DNA of 64,000 nt from Tigriopus japonicus (Eukaryota; Arthropoda; Copepoda; Harpacticoida; Harpacticidae). This document shows, one piece after another, positions 34,976-46,999 of this stretch. The position numbers and the translations under genes were made by a program. The stretch is from NCBI GenBank assembly GCA_010645155.1, contig CM021318.1, positions 526,411 through 590,410 on the forward strand, written 5' to 3'. The notes beneath the pieces are model-generated. The model searched no databases, was not told the DNA's origin, and saw only the letters and a program-made list of their open reading frames with translations. Each line of letters begins with the position of its first letter. Positions within the stretch are counted from its first letter, which is position 1.

Positions 34976-35219
34976 AGGTCGGTTGTTGAGGCAGTTTGGA
35001 ACTAAAGTAGAAGCATATCTAGAAGCATAGAGCAAGCATAGATGAAGCATATGAGACTGAGTAGAAATAACCATGCTCTATCAGGTTTCATTACATTGGC
35101 TGCGTTTATCGTGATCGAGCATGGTTATTTCTACTCAGTCTCATATGCTTCATCTATGCTTGCTCTATGCTTCTAGATATGCTTCTACTGTACTTCCAAA
35201 CTGCCTCAACAACCGACCT
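34976..35219. mobile_element. Near-perfect hairpin MITE with TTA target duplication
   Basis: A 244-bp element. Arms of about 104 bp start AGGTCGGTTGTTGAGGCAG and are inverted copies with about two mismatches, around a loop of about 40 bp. TTA flanks both ends (34973-34975 and 35220-35222), the duplication expected for PIF/Harbinger (Tourist-like) insertions. Each arm contains four degenerate 12-bp units of the AGAAGCATA type. The near identity suggests recent origin or repair, and a transcript would form a long double-stranded RNA. Confidence 0.88.
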
Positions 35220-35222
35220 TTA

Positions 35223-37022
35223 CTCAAGGTAAATTAGTAAATGTACAAAGAGATACTTTTAGCTGTTGTTAATATTTATCAAACAGTGTTTGAAATGGAA
35301 ATGGTAAGCAATTAGAATCGAAAAGAAAACATGTGACGCCAACAATCTGAAAGTAAAGAAATTTTGATCGGAATTGCTTACAAAGACACAAGACTCATTA
35401 ATCGCAAGTAATTGCATTTTGCAAGTGATTGGCATAGTTATGTGTCTTAGCAACAGATCGTGAGAGTGGTTTGGGCTTGACATCTAATCTGCTTTGATTT
35501 ATGCCCACTTGTCACAACGTAAATGTGAAACGGGTTTGACCACGGTCAAATATCATTCAGGGTTGCGAAATATGGGCAACAAGTATAAACCCACGACTCA
35601 TATAGTAGATGACCGGTCATTTATTGTATTTAGTGTCCATCCTCAACCAGAAAAACGTTGGTGATTCTCCTTAGGCATTATATAACTAAGGGGGATTAAC
35701 TCTTTTTTTGTGGATGCTCACTTTTTCTCTGGTTCAATTCAGGATAGCTTGTCTCATGCCATTGTGCATCAATACCCGTGACTTAGACATGTGCATTAAG
35801 GGGCCCTCTACTTGAATAAAAAAGCCAATTAAACGACGACCACTAACACCTTCAAGCATGCAAATATACATCGGATGAAGAAGGCTCGATGCTGCTTTGA
35901 AAGCTCGCAGATCTTTAAGAACACGTCGAGCGAGATTTTCGAAGATGATCCTTGTACAATTATGTGTTTTCAGGTCAGCTCGCACTCTTTTTTTGTGTGG
36001 GTTTTGGACAAGCGATGCATACAAAATTTGGCAAAAAAATTTCTGTTCCAATCTAGGAGCGCTTTGTCCTCACAAAACATCATTTGAAAGAACTTAGATT
36101 CTATCGCAAACTAATGTTACTTTGAGATAATTGAAATGGCTGAAAACCTCGCGGTAGAGAAAATCTGGATTTTGCGAAATCGTTTGACAACCTACGTGTA
36201 GATTATTGCTTGAATAAATGACTAGGTTTTTCAAATGGTTTTTCACTGGGCAATTGCCGGACTTGACTCAAAAAACGGTTGAAAATGTCCAATATTCCTC
36301 AGCTCAAAATATCGTATGCCATGAAAAGCACAACCTTTGGAAAAAGGGCAAAATGTCATATCATACAACTTGCAATATAGGTGTGAAAGATAATCGAAGC
36401 TTAGTGTTTGCGTTTTCAAATGCATTCATGTTCTCACCCTTCTCAATGCTGGCATTCTTGGGGAGCTTTTAATATTCGAAGTCAAAGTAAAATCAAAGTG
36501 TGATGACAATCTGAAAACAGATTGTTGAAAAAAATCATTCTGGAGTTTGCGTCCTCTTCACAATCCCTATCAGCAGAGCTCAGCAAAATTGTTAATTTTT
36601 TTGCAAAAGTATGTCATAAAATGTTGTAAATATTGACTAAATATGTTACAAATATCCAGGGACCTTCCAGTTACCTGCTGTAGAGTCCTGGCTTAACTTA
36701 ACCAAGTCTATCCGAGTTGGTCGGTCTACTGCATAGGTACAAAACAATAGATTATGAAAGTCAAAGTTCAATAATAAGTTAAATAAAAAAAATTCAAACC
36801 AAATGGCAAAAGCGAAACTGCACCAATAGTCAGCTGGTTAGAACACCTATGAACTCAGTTCAAGCCACCTGGAAACTGAAGCATTTCCCTTGTCATCCTG
36901 GTTCAGTTCCCAAAGCCAAGCCATCGCTGCTAACTGGGATTCATAAGATCCAAGATGTTAGAACCTCTATGGGGAATAAATAACAAGCATGGCTGAAGTA
37001 CATGTTCGATATTTCGCTTTTT
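35223..37022. other. Non-coding, no gene seen
   Basis: About 1.8 kb. Overlapping frames at 35734-36097 and 36218-36472 have no motif. No repeat recognised. Confidence 0.4.
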
Positions 37023-37212
37023 TGGGGGTTGGAGGCGGATTTTCTACTACCGCTACAAGGAATGTGATTCCCTGCAAAGATAAATCATAAATAAAACAAT
37101 TTAAACAATTAGTATTTACACGAAATTTGATCTATCAATCTGTACAACCCTTGAACAGTGGGTTGATCAGGAATAGTACTTAAAATTTTGTCCAATCCTG
37201 CCTTAAATGGTG
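37023..37212 (-). mobile_element. LINE 3' tail fragment, copy 2
   Basis: Minus-orientation copy of the tail family: GCGGATTTTCTACTACCGCT and ACAAGGAATGTGATTCCCTG, then the reverse complement of the codons for the RT C-terminus (PDQPT..GLY and LDKFL region). It is 5'-truncated and lies about 155 bp from copy 3 in the opposite orientation. Confidence 0.75.
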
Positions 37213-37367
37213 CTTGTGTCTTCTAGATAAGATGTAACTCCCCAAAAATGAAGCACACGACAAAATTGGAAAATGTTCAAAATGTTTAAATACCCCAAAA
37301 TACTGTATACTAAAACAATATGGGGTAAAAGGTCAAAAAAAATATAATATGCATTTGAATCAAGGCT

Positions 37368-37688
37368 AGTTCGAACAATGAAGTCCTCCTCTCTTCTTTA
37401 TCGGGCTCCTTCATTGTTCAATTTGTTACCCATCATTAGTTTTCGTTGGGAATATGTAGGAGCTGATCCTGTAACAGCATTTAAGGCAGGATTGGACAAA
37501 TTTTTAAACACCATTCCTGACCAACCCACTATACAAGGGTTGTATAGATCTGCCAACAGTAACTCATTGGTAGATCAAATTTCATATAAACATTAATTAT
37601 TGAAACTATATTAATGATTTACTTTCTTTACAGGGAATCCCATTCCTTGTAGCGATATTGAAAAATCCGCCCCCCCCCAAAAAAAAGA
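37368..37688 (+). mobile_element. Non-LTR retrotransposon 3' end (RT C-terminus plus tail), copy 3
   Basis: The longest copy of the family. A frame from 37378 reads MKSSSLLYRAPSLFNLLP, then FKAGLDKFLNTIPDQPTIQG and SNSLVDQ before its stop at 37594-37596. The pattern R-A-P-x-L-F-N-x-L-P .. F-K-x-x-L-D-x-x-L .. I-P-D-x-P .. S-N-S-L-x-D-Q is the known end of LINE reverse transcriptases of the CR1/Jockey kind. A short 3' UTR follows, with GGGAATCCCATTCCTTGTAG and a C-run/A-run end. It is 5'-truncated, as usual for such insertions. Confidence 0.82.
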
Positions 37689-40600
37689 ACCAAAGTAGCA
37701 TCGTGAGAAAGCCATCCCCTGATGAAAAAGGGATTTCATGTTCCAACAAGATCACAGCAGGCTGCGTCCTATTCCACTAAATTAGACAGTGTTCCACCTG
37801 ACTAAAAAAACAGTTGAGCACTTGTTCCATTCTCCTTATTTGTGACTAAGTCTCGTGTCCAATCCAAGTTCTCACCGAACTACGTAGATCGAACACTACA
37901 AATATATTGAAAAAGCGGAAAAATGTCAAATTATATTTTCCGAAATATTTTTGAAATGGTCAAGTATGTCGAGAATAAGTTATTTTATTGTACCTTTTAT
38001 TTCGTGCTGTATTTTTCAGAAGAGATATTACCGAGAGTCTGGTCAGTAAATAAAGTAGCCCTTGGAAAGGCTGTTTTTTGCTTGAGAAAATAGAAACAAT
38101 ACTTCACTAAGGACATCCTTCTCAATTCTATTCAAATAGATGGTTTTTAAAGATAAATGTAACCTTTTAAGTTCAACTTTCCCCAACCAGGGTGGCATTA
38201 ACAGGACGTTTGAATATTGTTTTGAACATGAAATAAATGCAAAATAACTTAAAAGTCCTTCGATGTAAGTCTGTTTCCCCTTTACACACCACACGAATCA
38301 TCTTCATTCGCTCTTTGGATGAAGATTGCCCACGTTGATGCCAACCTACTTGAGATGAAGCAAGAACAATTGAACAGACAAGAAGACATGAAGTAAGAAA
38401 GAATAAGGCTATTCCCATTCGTAGGAGATAAAAAAGAAGCGTTAATTCCAGTGCCAGCCAGTCAAATGGCGTGCATGGCAAATTAAATCCAATCCAATTA
38501 TTCTTTAAGCTAAAGGTTCGCTTGAAATAAACCTCGTGCTAATGGGAGTTCTTACGAATGCAAGTGGTTGCATCTCTTCCGTATTACGTGCAATTTCCCG
38601 CCCATTTCCCAGGGATTTAGCGACGCCATTTTTCAATTGAGAGTGCATAATTGCTCTCGATAAATGACAAAAACTATCTCTGGGCAGCAGATTTATTTAA
38701 ATGTGCATCTGCATTTGGTAATTTGGTATGAAGGCATTTCTGGACAGTTTCGGACACCTTTGGATATTTGTTCACCCACTTTCGATCTCCTGAAATCGGC
38801 CACCCGGACCAAATATCCGGATTATCCGGACCATATCCCGGACTAAATATGCGCGAACGTAAAATTCGACTAAAAGAAGGCTTAACCGAAACCGAGCGTA
38901 GCTACCTACAAAATAAGACAATAATTCACCTTAAATTTTCCAATTTTCTATTCACATAACCATGGTGCGGGAAAAAGGAAGGGAAATGGCAAAATGCATT
39001 ATTGTTTGAAATCGGAAATAACTCTATATCAGTGTTTTTTTGAACAAAATAACACCTTAAAAATTTGCCTCGCGGTAAACTTTCCTTTAACAAGAAATTT
39101 GGACGATATACCGGTACAGTTTTTTAGGTTGCTGCAGATTTTTCACTTTTCGTTCCTGGTTGTGTGTTCCATGTTTTCTTTTTGTTGTTGAACACGAACT
39201 TGATGGAGCGGTCGATATTTGTTTCTTTTCATTCCAATGAGTTGAGAAGGATAAGTAATAGAGGCTAATCTTTAAAGTGACAGGTTAAAAGTAGGCAAAA
39301 ATGACACTTAAGTGAATAGTTAGTGGGTCACAAATATCTCTTTTCTAAAGTTATCCAGTTCAACAAATTTCATATCACTTTTGATTCAAAGCAAAGTAAT
39401 CTATTTTGTCAACGTGTATCAAATCTATATGGACAGTTGTTTTGTGTTTTCTGGTTGCTAAACAAAAGTCAGTGCATCATTCAAGTATGTTACATTCGTG
39501 CAATGACTGTCCCTTATTCAAAGCATGTTTTGCAAGGCTCCTAGTAAGTTATTTGACTACCAATTCACATGATGAGTGAATTTGTATATCAATTACGAAA
39601 CCTTGAGTATTGGCTTGTGGCATTGAATTACCTCAAAGTCAACCCACGGCTACAACTCAATAACCCATTAACAAACTCGCACTTGGCAAGATTCAAAAGA
39701 GGGATCAAGTCATTTGGCTAAGCAATGGCGGCAATTCTCGGGTATCTAACAATTCTTTTACCAAGTCATGTTACTACACGGATCCACTTTGAGTACAATG
39801 GGGACGTACCACGAGCTCATCATCTATTTACGATGATGGCCTTCCAACCCGGACGGAAATTCCAATCCTGATGATTAACATCACCCATGATGATTTTTAC
39901 TTTTTCATGTCAACGGGGAACAATGGGTAATACACCACACCAAGGACTGTAGCGCAAGAGTATGAGGATATCCTTGGGTAATGGGATCGAGAGACCATTT
40001 TGAAACAAAAGAACAGCTCTTTTTTCGCCTCTAAATGAACGGAAAGCGGAGCCTGTTTCTCACTCAACCGTACTTCTATGTCTTCTGTAAATTAACTTTT
40101 AACAAATAAGACCACCTGTTCTGACGGAGATAGGGATAAAAATTGAATCTTGGGTCTTGGAAAGCATATATAAATCTGCTAATTCATGTTCTCCCTTAAC
40201 CGGAATGACTCTGCGTAAAGATTCTAAATTTTCAAGCAAACTAGACCCCAAAAGCACAAGATTCGAGAGAATGCGCAAGATATGGAGACCTTGTAGCGCC
40301 TAATCCAGATAGTAATCCAGATAGACGATTCAAAAGTTCATAAATTTATTCATAATCAGATTTCTAACGGTTCCAGAAATCCCACAAAAAAAAAAATCAG
40401 GAGACGATTAGACATTTCCCATCGTTAAATTCTATTTGTGAATTCTTGAAACGAAACTCAGGGTGATTGAACAATTACTCTAAAAGTTAGTTCGGGATTG
40501 GGACTTTCTTGTTTGAGCCTTTCAATTCAATTTACCCATCTTTGACGTTGGATAATATTAAAAAAGAAAACCATCCAAAAGAAATATCTAACAAATAAAA

Positions 40601-40758
40601 AGTAGCGAAAAGCTCTATGGGATAAAAAAATAGTGGGGTACATGGGCTTGCATTTCACAGATAATTTAAGCTTAATTATCTTTGATTTAGAGCATTATTA
40701 TTTTGGAAACCATACGAAATACATGTCTAACAAGTTAAAATGACGAGAAACTGTAGAA
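37689..40758. other. Non-coding, no gene seen
   Basis: About 3 kb. It includes a patch near 38740-38850 with repeated TCCGGA/GGACA motifs. Frames at 38043-38481 (minus) and 38664-39191 (plus) lack motifs. Confidence 0.4.
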
Positions 40759-41007
40759 CAGGGGTCGACAACCGCTGTTGGGTCAGGGCGCACCAATTTG
40801 ACTACATGTTGTCAAGGGCCCACCAAACAGACGTTGATTTATAAAGGGGCCCACAAATGAACGATCAAAGAGCTTTGGGCCCACGAGCACAGTACCATGG
40901 ATGGCTAACGGGCCCATTATTTTGGACTTTCCCCATAGCGCCTGGGCTCACGAATGACCACCCTTGGGACAACATGTGGGCTGGGGCCCGCCGGTTGCCG
41001 ACCCCTG
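40759..41007 (-). mobile_element. hAT-like MITE, copy 2 (inverted)
   Basis: Starts CAGGGGTCGACAACCGC and ends GGTTGCCGACCCCTG, near-perfect TIRs. It runs opposite to copy 1 (the TTTGGACTTTCCCCA segment is the complement of copy 1's). Flanks CTGTAGAA and CTGGAGGA match at 6 of 8 positions, a decayed 8-bp target duplication. Non-coding. Confidence 0.85.
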
Positions 41008-42050
41008 CTGGAGGAGGTTTTGGCATTTAACAGATTGCTCAAGTTATTTTCTATTTCTTTGGCATTTTTAAACTACGTAAGATAAGAAGATGGCCAAATT
41101 TGTAACATTTGATAAAAAACGAGAAAGATACTGTTTCCCAACCAAGTGGAATAAACTGAAAGAACGACTAAATCCACTTGAAATTGGAGACGTTTGGATT
41201 ATTTTTCTCATCGGCAAGCAAACACCACACACGGCATCATTTCTAGTTATAAGTTTGTAAGTTTTAAGCAAAACTTCGTTATTATAGGTATACAGTCCCA
41301 AGCCCCTGACTCAAGTTTAGTTATCCACAAACTAGTACGTTTCCATTTTCGCATTTTTGAGCCTTTAACACATATTTTTTGAGTTCATTTTTCCGAAGGA
41401 GCTTGCCCAATCAAAAAATGTTGGCCGCTCTGGTTTCAGAACTTGGTTCTCAATTGACGTTCACGATTCAATCGAAAAAAGCGACCTCAAGCGGCATTTA
41501 TGGCATGACCTGTGGTGTAAAAAAGAGAAATTCCGAAAATACGCTCTTCACTCTGCTAAGTTTGAATGCCTCTGGTACATCCTCTGTGATTTGTAATTGG
41601 CAGCAGTTAACAGCAAATTGTTAGTTATTGTTTCAAAAAACAGTCTTAAATTTTAAGGACATCAAGATTTTTGCCTCGTTTTGAAGTTATTACACGTTTA
41701 AAACGTCAACTTCAGTTTCAAAATTAGTCATCCTCTACATATGAGGAAGGAGAAAAAAGGGAAAAGGAGAAGGCAAGTGGGGCCGTCAACCAAATCAGAG
41801 CGACCAATTTCAGACCTGTGTTGGGGAAGGTTTCAGACTAGTGGACTTTTAAACACCGTTGTGCCAAACCAATGCAATTTTGGTGCATTACAAGTACACA
41901 GCATTTGAAGTTAGAATAAATGGCTCTAGAATGAAACGAAAAGGAAACACCAAATACTGATAAAACTTGCATAAAAAGCGAAAGAAGTTACTACATAGAC
42001 CGGGTCTCTTTCTTGTGTGTTCACACCACATTTTGAATCGTGAACGTCAT
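41008..42050. other. Non-coding, no gene seen
   Basis: About 1 kb. Frames at 41068-41301 (minus) and 41379-41624 (plus) have no recognised motif. Confidence 0.4.
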
Positions 42051-43219
42051 GTGGCCAACTAGCATTTTTTCAAGGGCAAAAACATTGCAGAATGTTGATT
42101 AGCATCGCTCAGATTTTTAGCATTTTTCTAGCATTATTTGACAGGCTCTAGAATAAAAAATTGCATAGCATTTCAGCATTATTCTAGCACTTTTTGGAAA
42201 AAACATCCAATTTTGGGCTTCAAAGACCGCTGATTTTGACAGCTGAATTCACCTACGCTCCCTGACTTCAATGAAGATAAATTGGAAGATTTGTGATCTT
42301 ATTTTCAAGTTGGTTCTACAGTACAGCTAACCAAATTTCTGTTTACAGGCTTTGTCTAGACAACTTGAGAAGGGGCACAAAGCATCACTTGTCTCAAAAA
42401 ACATTAGATTTGTGATTGAACTACAACACCAACTACAGAAAAACAGCTTTTTAAAATTAGAATGGATAAATCATTGTTTCTGTGAAAAAACGGATCAAAA
42501 AGGGCTACTAACCAAAACCATTTTTGTTAAAAGAGGACTTTTTTGAAATGAAAAGTAGCTGATCACAAAATTCTTAACATGCAAATTTCACTTTGTAATT
42601 TAAAGTGTTGATTTTTTGATGTTGGGAGATTACAAATTAAAAAAAAAGGAAAATAAGTTGCAAAGGTTTCTGAACCAAGAAATATTCAACTTTCGTGGAA
42701 ATAGTCATTAAAATGCATATTTGCTTTTGGTTTTCATAGAGGCATAAGTGACATTGAAACAAAAAAGCGCTTTCGGTACATCACTAGTTTCAATTTAATC
42801 GTAGTAAATTTGAAGAAAGCGTTTAAAACATAATGTTTGGTTTCTTACAAACCTTAAACTATTCATGAAAATAAGTTTTTATAATTGTCATCTTAAATAA
42901 GTGCTGCATGGCTAGCCAATTGTTTTGTTTTGCTCTTTATGATTCATTTCACAATCAATGCATTATGAATCTTTGAAGGCAAAGTTTTAAACTAGTTTTG
43001 ACAAGTAGCAGAAAAATATATTTTGTGTCGATTTCGGCAAAATTAAAGTCAAAATATAGATTCAAATATTCATTAATGGGCACAATAGCCACTGTTGTCC
43101 CTTTTTTGTAATAGAAAAGGTAGCATTTTCCTAGCATTTTCCATTTTCCAACTAGCATTTTTCTAGCATTGATTTGACTTTAACTAGCATCGTCGCTCCA
43201 AATGAAGTTGGCCACCCTG
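42051..43219. mobile_element. TIR element with CTAGCATT subterminal repeats (about 1.17 kb)
   Basis: The left end GTGGCCAACTAGCAT matches the inverted right end, whose reverse complement reads CAGGGTGGCCAACTTCAT. The first CAGG appears lost on the left. Inside both ends the motif TAGCATT recurs many times (42060-42190 and 43120-43195). CAGGGTGGCCAAC is a hAT-type terminus. The interior frame 42352-42546 is not recognisable. No clear target duplication. Confidence 0.55.
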
Positions 43220-43452
43220 GTTCTCAATACAAAATCAAAACAAACCTTTTCGGTTCGAACCACAGACCATATGTGGTTCGAACACTTTGATCGCATGGAC
43301 CAAAGAGAAACATTTGTGGTGGGGTGATCAAAATGAAACCATGGTTAAATCTCGAATCGAAAAAGAGCCTTGATCCGCTGCGTCAAACTTGATGTCCAAA
43401 AGTTTTTTTTTTCCTGCCCACACGCTACCCTTTATCTTAGGCGTTTTTCCAG
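43220..43452 (+). other. Presumed intron or upstream region of zinc-finger gene
   Basis: It ends in a good acceptor, GCGTTTTTCCAG at 43441-43452, which suggests that the exon holding the zinc-finger start codon begins at 43453 and that a 5' exon lies further left. That exon was not identified. Confidence 0.4.
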
Positions 43453-43634
43453 TTGACACCGAACTCGAATAACCCATCTGATACGACAAAGGATTTATTC
43501 ACCTCTACTTATGCATCCCAAAGTGTCCAATGGATCAATAATAACCTGGATTGGACAATTTTGCAGTCTCGTGATTGCCCAAGAAACTCATTCAAAGAGA
43601 GAGAAGCGCCCTCAATGATTAAGCGGTGGCCCAA

Positions 43635-44649
43635 ATGGAAGCCGTGCCCTCCGTTAATCCATCCCACCAGTGGCCCGATGCCAATCCGCCCAATTCGAGT
43701 CGATGTCCAAGTTGCGGATGGACTTGGGAGTCGAGCCAATTCCCCAGTGTTTCCGCTTTACATTCACACGTACGGCAACATCAACGCATTTGTCAAGATC
43801 GCCTCGAAACCGATTCGGAATGCTCGGTTCATTCGTCGGATCGAAGCGATATCGAAGTGTCTTCGGGCGAAGACATCCCCCCGAGCATCACCATCCCCCA
43901 ATATCCGTGGAAGTCCAAAGCGGCTCAAACGTACCAATCCGAGGAAGAAGAAGAAGAAGATGACGAGATGCCGCAGGAGTGCGATAATTGCGGGCGCGAA
44001 TTCGATGACGAGCCGCGCTTCAAAGATCACGTCTTGTATTGTCCGAAACGCTACAAGTGCGTTTTGTGTCCTTGTCCGCCATTAACGTGGGAGGTCTTTC
44101 AAACGCACGTCTTGTCACACCCGCCGGAAGAGCCAGACCGGAAATCGGGTTCGCACCCGCGACCGAATTCCCGATCAACCAAACGCAAAGGTAAAGTAGA
44201 CTTGCTTCGTGACTTTTCGAGAGAATGCTGAAAATGGTTCATTTCCAGGTGGGGAAACGTCGACGGTGTCAAAGAAAATCAAATCCAAGGCCAATCTTGA
44301 CAGTTCAGATCTGCGTGAGAGTGAAACTGAATGTCAACCGCCAGCAACCATGAATAATCGAGTGTATGACAATACTGGCCAATGCGTTCAAGAAGACGAG
44401 GCATCCAATGTGACGAGGTCAAAAGCGAGTGAGGTGTCGGATCCACCTGTAGAAGTGAACAACCCTGGCCAATCTTCGTTCGGCACCCAATCTGAAACTT
44501 TGGCGGATACCTCCAAGTCCGAGTTGACTTCGTTGGTATCCGAGCCGGTCAATCAACCGGATATGTTGGGGTCGAATTCGGCCCAAGTCCATCATGGTCC
44601 CTCCGATCCTACTCGAGAGTCGTATTCTTTCCATGGTCCCATGGGTTGA
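43635..44649 (+). CDS. C2H2-like zinc-finger protein with acidic segment (318 aa)
   Basis: Two coding exons, 43635-44190 and 44249-44649, joined across a 58-bp intron (GTAAAG..TTCCAG) in phase 1. The ATG at 43635 (context CCAAATGG) is the first in this frame after an in-frame TAA at 43620. Three Cys/His clusters follow: CPSCGWTWE..HSHVRQH (near residues 25-50), CDNCGREFDDEPRFKDHVLYC (C2HC-like) and CVLCPCPPLTWEVFQTHVLSH. The first two are separated by an Asp/Ser-rich region and a Glu/Asp run (EEEEEEDDE). The last 130 residues are Ser/Pro/Gln-rich and low complexity. Probably a nuclear nucleic-acid-binding or regulatory protein. The fingers are non-canonical and no named family was recognised. 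Confidence 0.72.
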
Positions 44650-45330
44650 AATGGATTCATCACTTAATGAAGAAGTCCAACCAAATATCCATTATATGTT
44701 TGTTTATAGCTTGCATCCGTTTACTGTACTCTCGGATAAGGTTCAACCCTTCGACCGATTTATGTTAAAAAAATTATGTCAAACATTCCCAAAACCTTTC
44801 AAAATTATTTATGAGCTATCACGCACTTACTTTTTTGTGCAGTAATTTTTCATAATATTTGAGCAAGCTATCAAATTCCCATTTCACCCAAATGAAATTC
44901 GGTTCGGATCCTGATTCAATCATAAATTTGGAAGTATATTTAAGAAGGACATTTACTTTAATTCCATTAGTATGCCCAAAAGAATATACTAATAACAGCT
45001 CAGCGTATATATTCCCAAGAAGATTCACCTTTGGAGTGTTTTATATATTGCTCATGCATGTTGCTGTTTTCTGCTCTCCTTTCCTAATGTTTCCACTTGT
45101 AATAATCCTTTCCTCTATTTTAAGACTTTTCCGTTAAAATAAGCAATTTTCAACATTCATCATTCATGGTGTTAAACATTTAGATATACTTATATTTTGA
45201 GCTATTTTGTCGAAGTTAGTAAATGACAAGGTTCGTATTTATGTTGCGAGATAATGTACTTCGTCTACTTTTTTTGTTTTTGACTCTCTTGAGCTTTGTT
45301 AAAAATTGAGTATTTTTTTGAGCCAAAATA
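44650..45330. other. 3' flank of zinc-finger gene, no feature seen
   Basis: AT-rich and probably contains the 3' UTR. No canonical AATAAA was confidently placed. Confidence 0.35.
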
Positions 45331-46110
45331 ACCATGGTTAGGACCTCTAAAGGTTCAAAGAACCGAGAAAATATCAGCAAAGACCTTTTTTTGCCAGACC
45401 CATCTTACGTTGATTTTCAGCATGGTTGCCGGGGCAAGATTTACGATGGTAGTTTTTGGCAAAATCTGAAGTCCTTTTCCTTGACGATTATCTTCTTTTG
45501 AGAGCCATCATTTAGTTTACAGGGTTGTTTTAATTTAGAGTCCCAAAAACTTTGATGACAAATTGCGACAAAAGGAAACGATCCAAACTTAAGGTCCAAA
45601 TACATGTAAAAATAAAGGTGTATACCCAACTCTTTGTTTTTATGGTCTTATAAACATCGACAATATTAGTTCTTCTAATTGGCACTCAAAGTAAGGATAA
45701 TTTTTTATAAAAGAGCGTGCGTACCTTGAGCGAGGGAGCCGTTCTTCAATGCAAAATCTTGATTTTATAACGGGTCAATCAATTTCATTAATACTTTTCC
45801 TGAGTATACTTGAAACTGTTTTCTTCAAACTGGATTGCTAATATGTAATCATAAATTCTATGTGTCACAAAAGATTCTTGATTTAGTAGGGGACTCTAAT
45901 TCGTGACAACCCTGTAAATGGCACCAATTTTTGAAAAATGATATTTTTCGAAAAAATGATAGTCATCAAAGAAACATGGTTGACATGTGTCCAAAAAGTG
46001 GCATCAAAGATTATGTCCTGGCAACCATGTTGGAAATCAACGCAAGATGGGTCTGGCAAAGCAAGGTCTTCGCTGATATTTTTATCGGTTCTACAGGTTC
46101 ATGTTGCTAA
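45330..46110. repeat. Foldback element 1 (long diverged inverted repeat)
   Basis: Arms of about 190-210 bp (about 45345-45545 and 45893-46100) are inverted copies at roughly three-quarters identity by eye. They share AATATCAGC.AAGACCTT, TTTGCCAGACCCATCTT and ACAGGGTTGT..AGAGTCCC. The spacer is about 350 bp. No ORF. Probably an old foldback or MITE. Confidence 0.75.
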
Positions 46111-46156
46111 AGAAAACTTGGCAATGATCTATTGCCAGTTTTAAATACCTCAATTC

Positions 46157-46757
46157 AAGATACGTGTGGTATCCAGACTATAGGTAAACTGGGCCTGTAA
46201 TTCGTTAAATTGCACCATTTTTGGATTGCTGTCAAAAATCGAAATAAAGATTGAACTCTTGTGAGCAGATGTTATTTCACAAATTTTATTGTCACACAAA
46301 CATGTTTGAAGCTATGATTTAATCAGACAAGGTATGTTGGGTGACCCCTGCACGTTTCCAAAAATGGTCCTTAAGAGCGAGAAACTCGTCAAAATTCAAT
46401 ATTTTGTAAATTTATGATGTTGCTCATACTCATATTTCTATGTTTGGTGAACATTTGTCCAGAAAAAATGATAAATTTCGATTTGAGACAACTTAGCTTT
46501 GAAAGATACATCATTTTTGTCATGTTGCTCGCTCTTGGCGCTTATTTTCTATAAATTTAGGGGTCAACCAAACTACCTTATCTAATCAAATCATAGCTTC
46601 GAACAAGTTTGCTTAGGAAAAACAATTGTTATATAACATCTGCTCATAAAAGATAAATCTTCAATTCATTTTTTTCATAAATCCAAAAATCGTGCATTTA
46701 AACGAGTTACTAGCCCAGTCTACCTCTAGTCTGGATATTCCTCGTAGCTTGACGTTC
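46157..46757. repeat. Foldback element 2 (long diverged inverted repeat)
   Basis: Arms of about 190 bp (46170-46355 and 46555-46740) are inverted copies sharing ATCCAGACTA.AGGTA.ACTG, GAGCAGATGTTAT and GAAGCTATGATTT. The spacer is about 200 bp. It follows foldback 1 almost directly. The arms differ in sequence from foldback 1, so it is a separate unit. Confidence 0.75.
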
Positions 46758-46999
46758 GAATAAATGCACCAAAGATGGGAAAAGTTTGTGCAAAAATGTC
46801 ACTTAAAGTAGCTCGCATTGGCCATTTTTTGCTTCATCTTTTTCCAGGTTTTGAAAAGATACGGTGTCGTGTAAATTAAAAACAAGAATGAAAATCATAA
46901 AATAGTTGCTGATGTGGAGATTTACAGAAATGCCAACAAATTTCAGCCAAACTTGCGTTTTTTGGCGTCCTCATTTTTTTGGCTCTTTTGCGTTATCAT

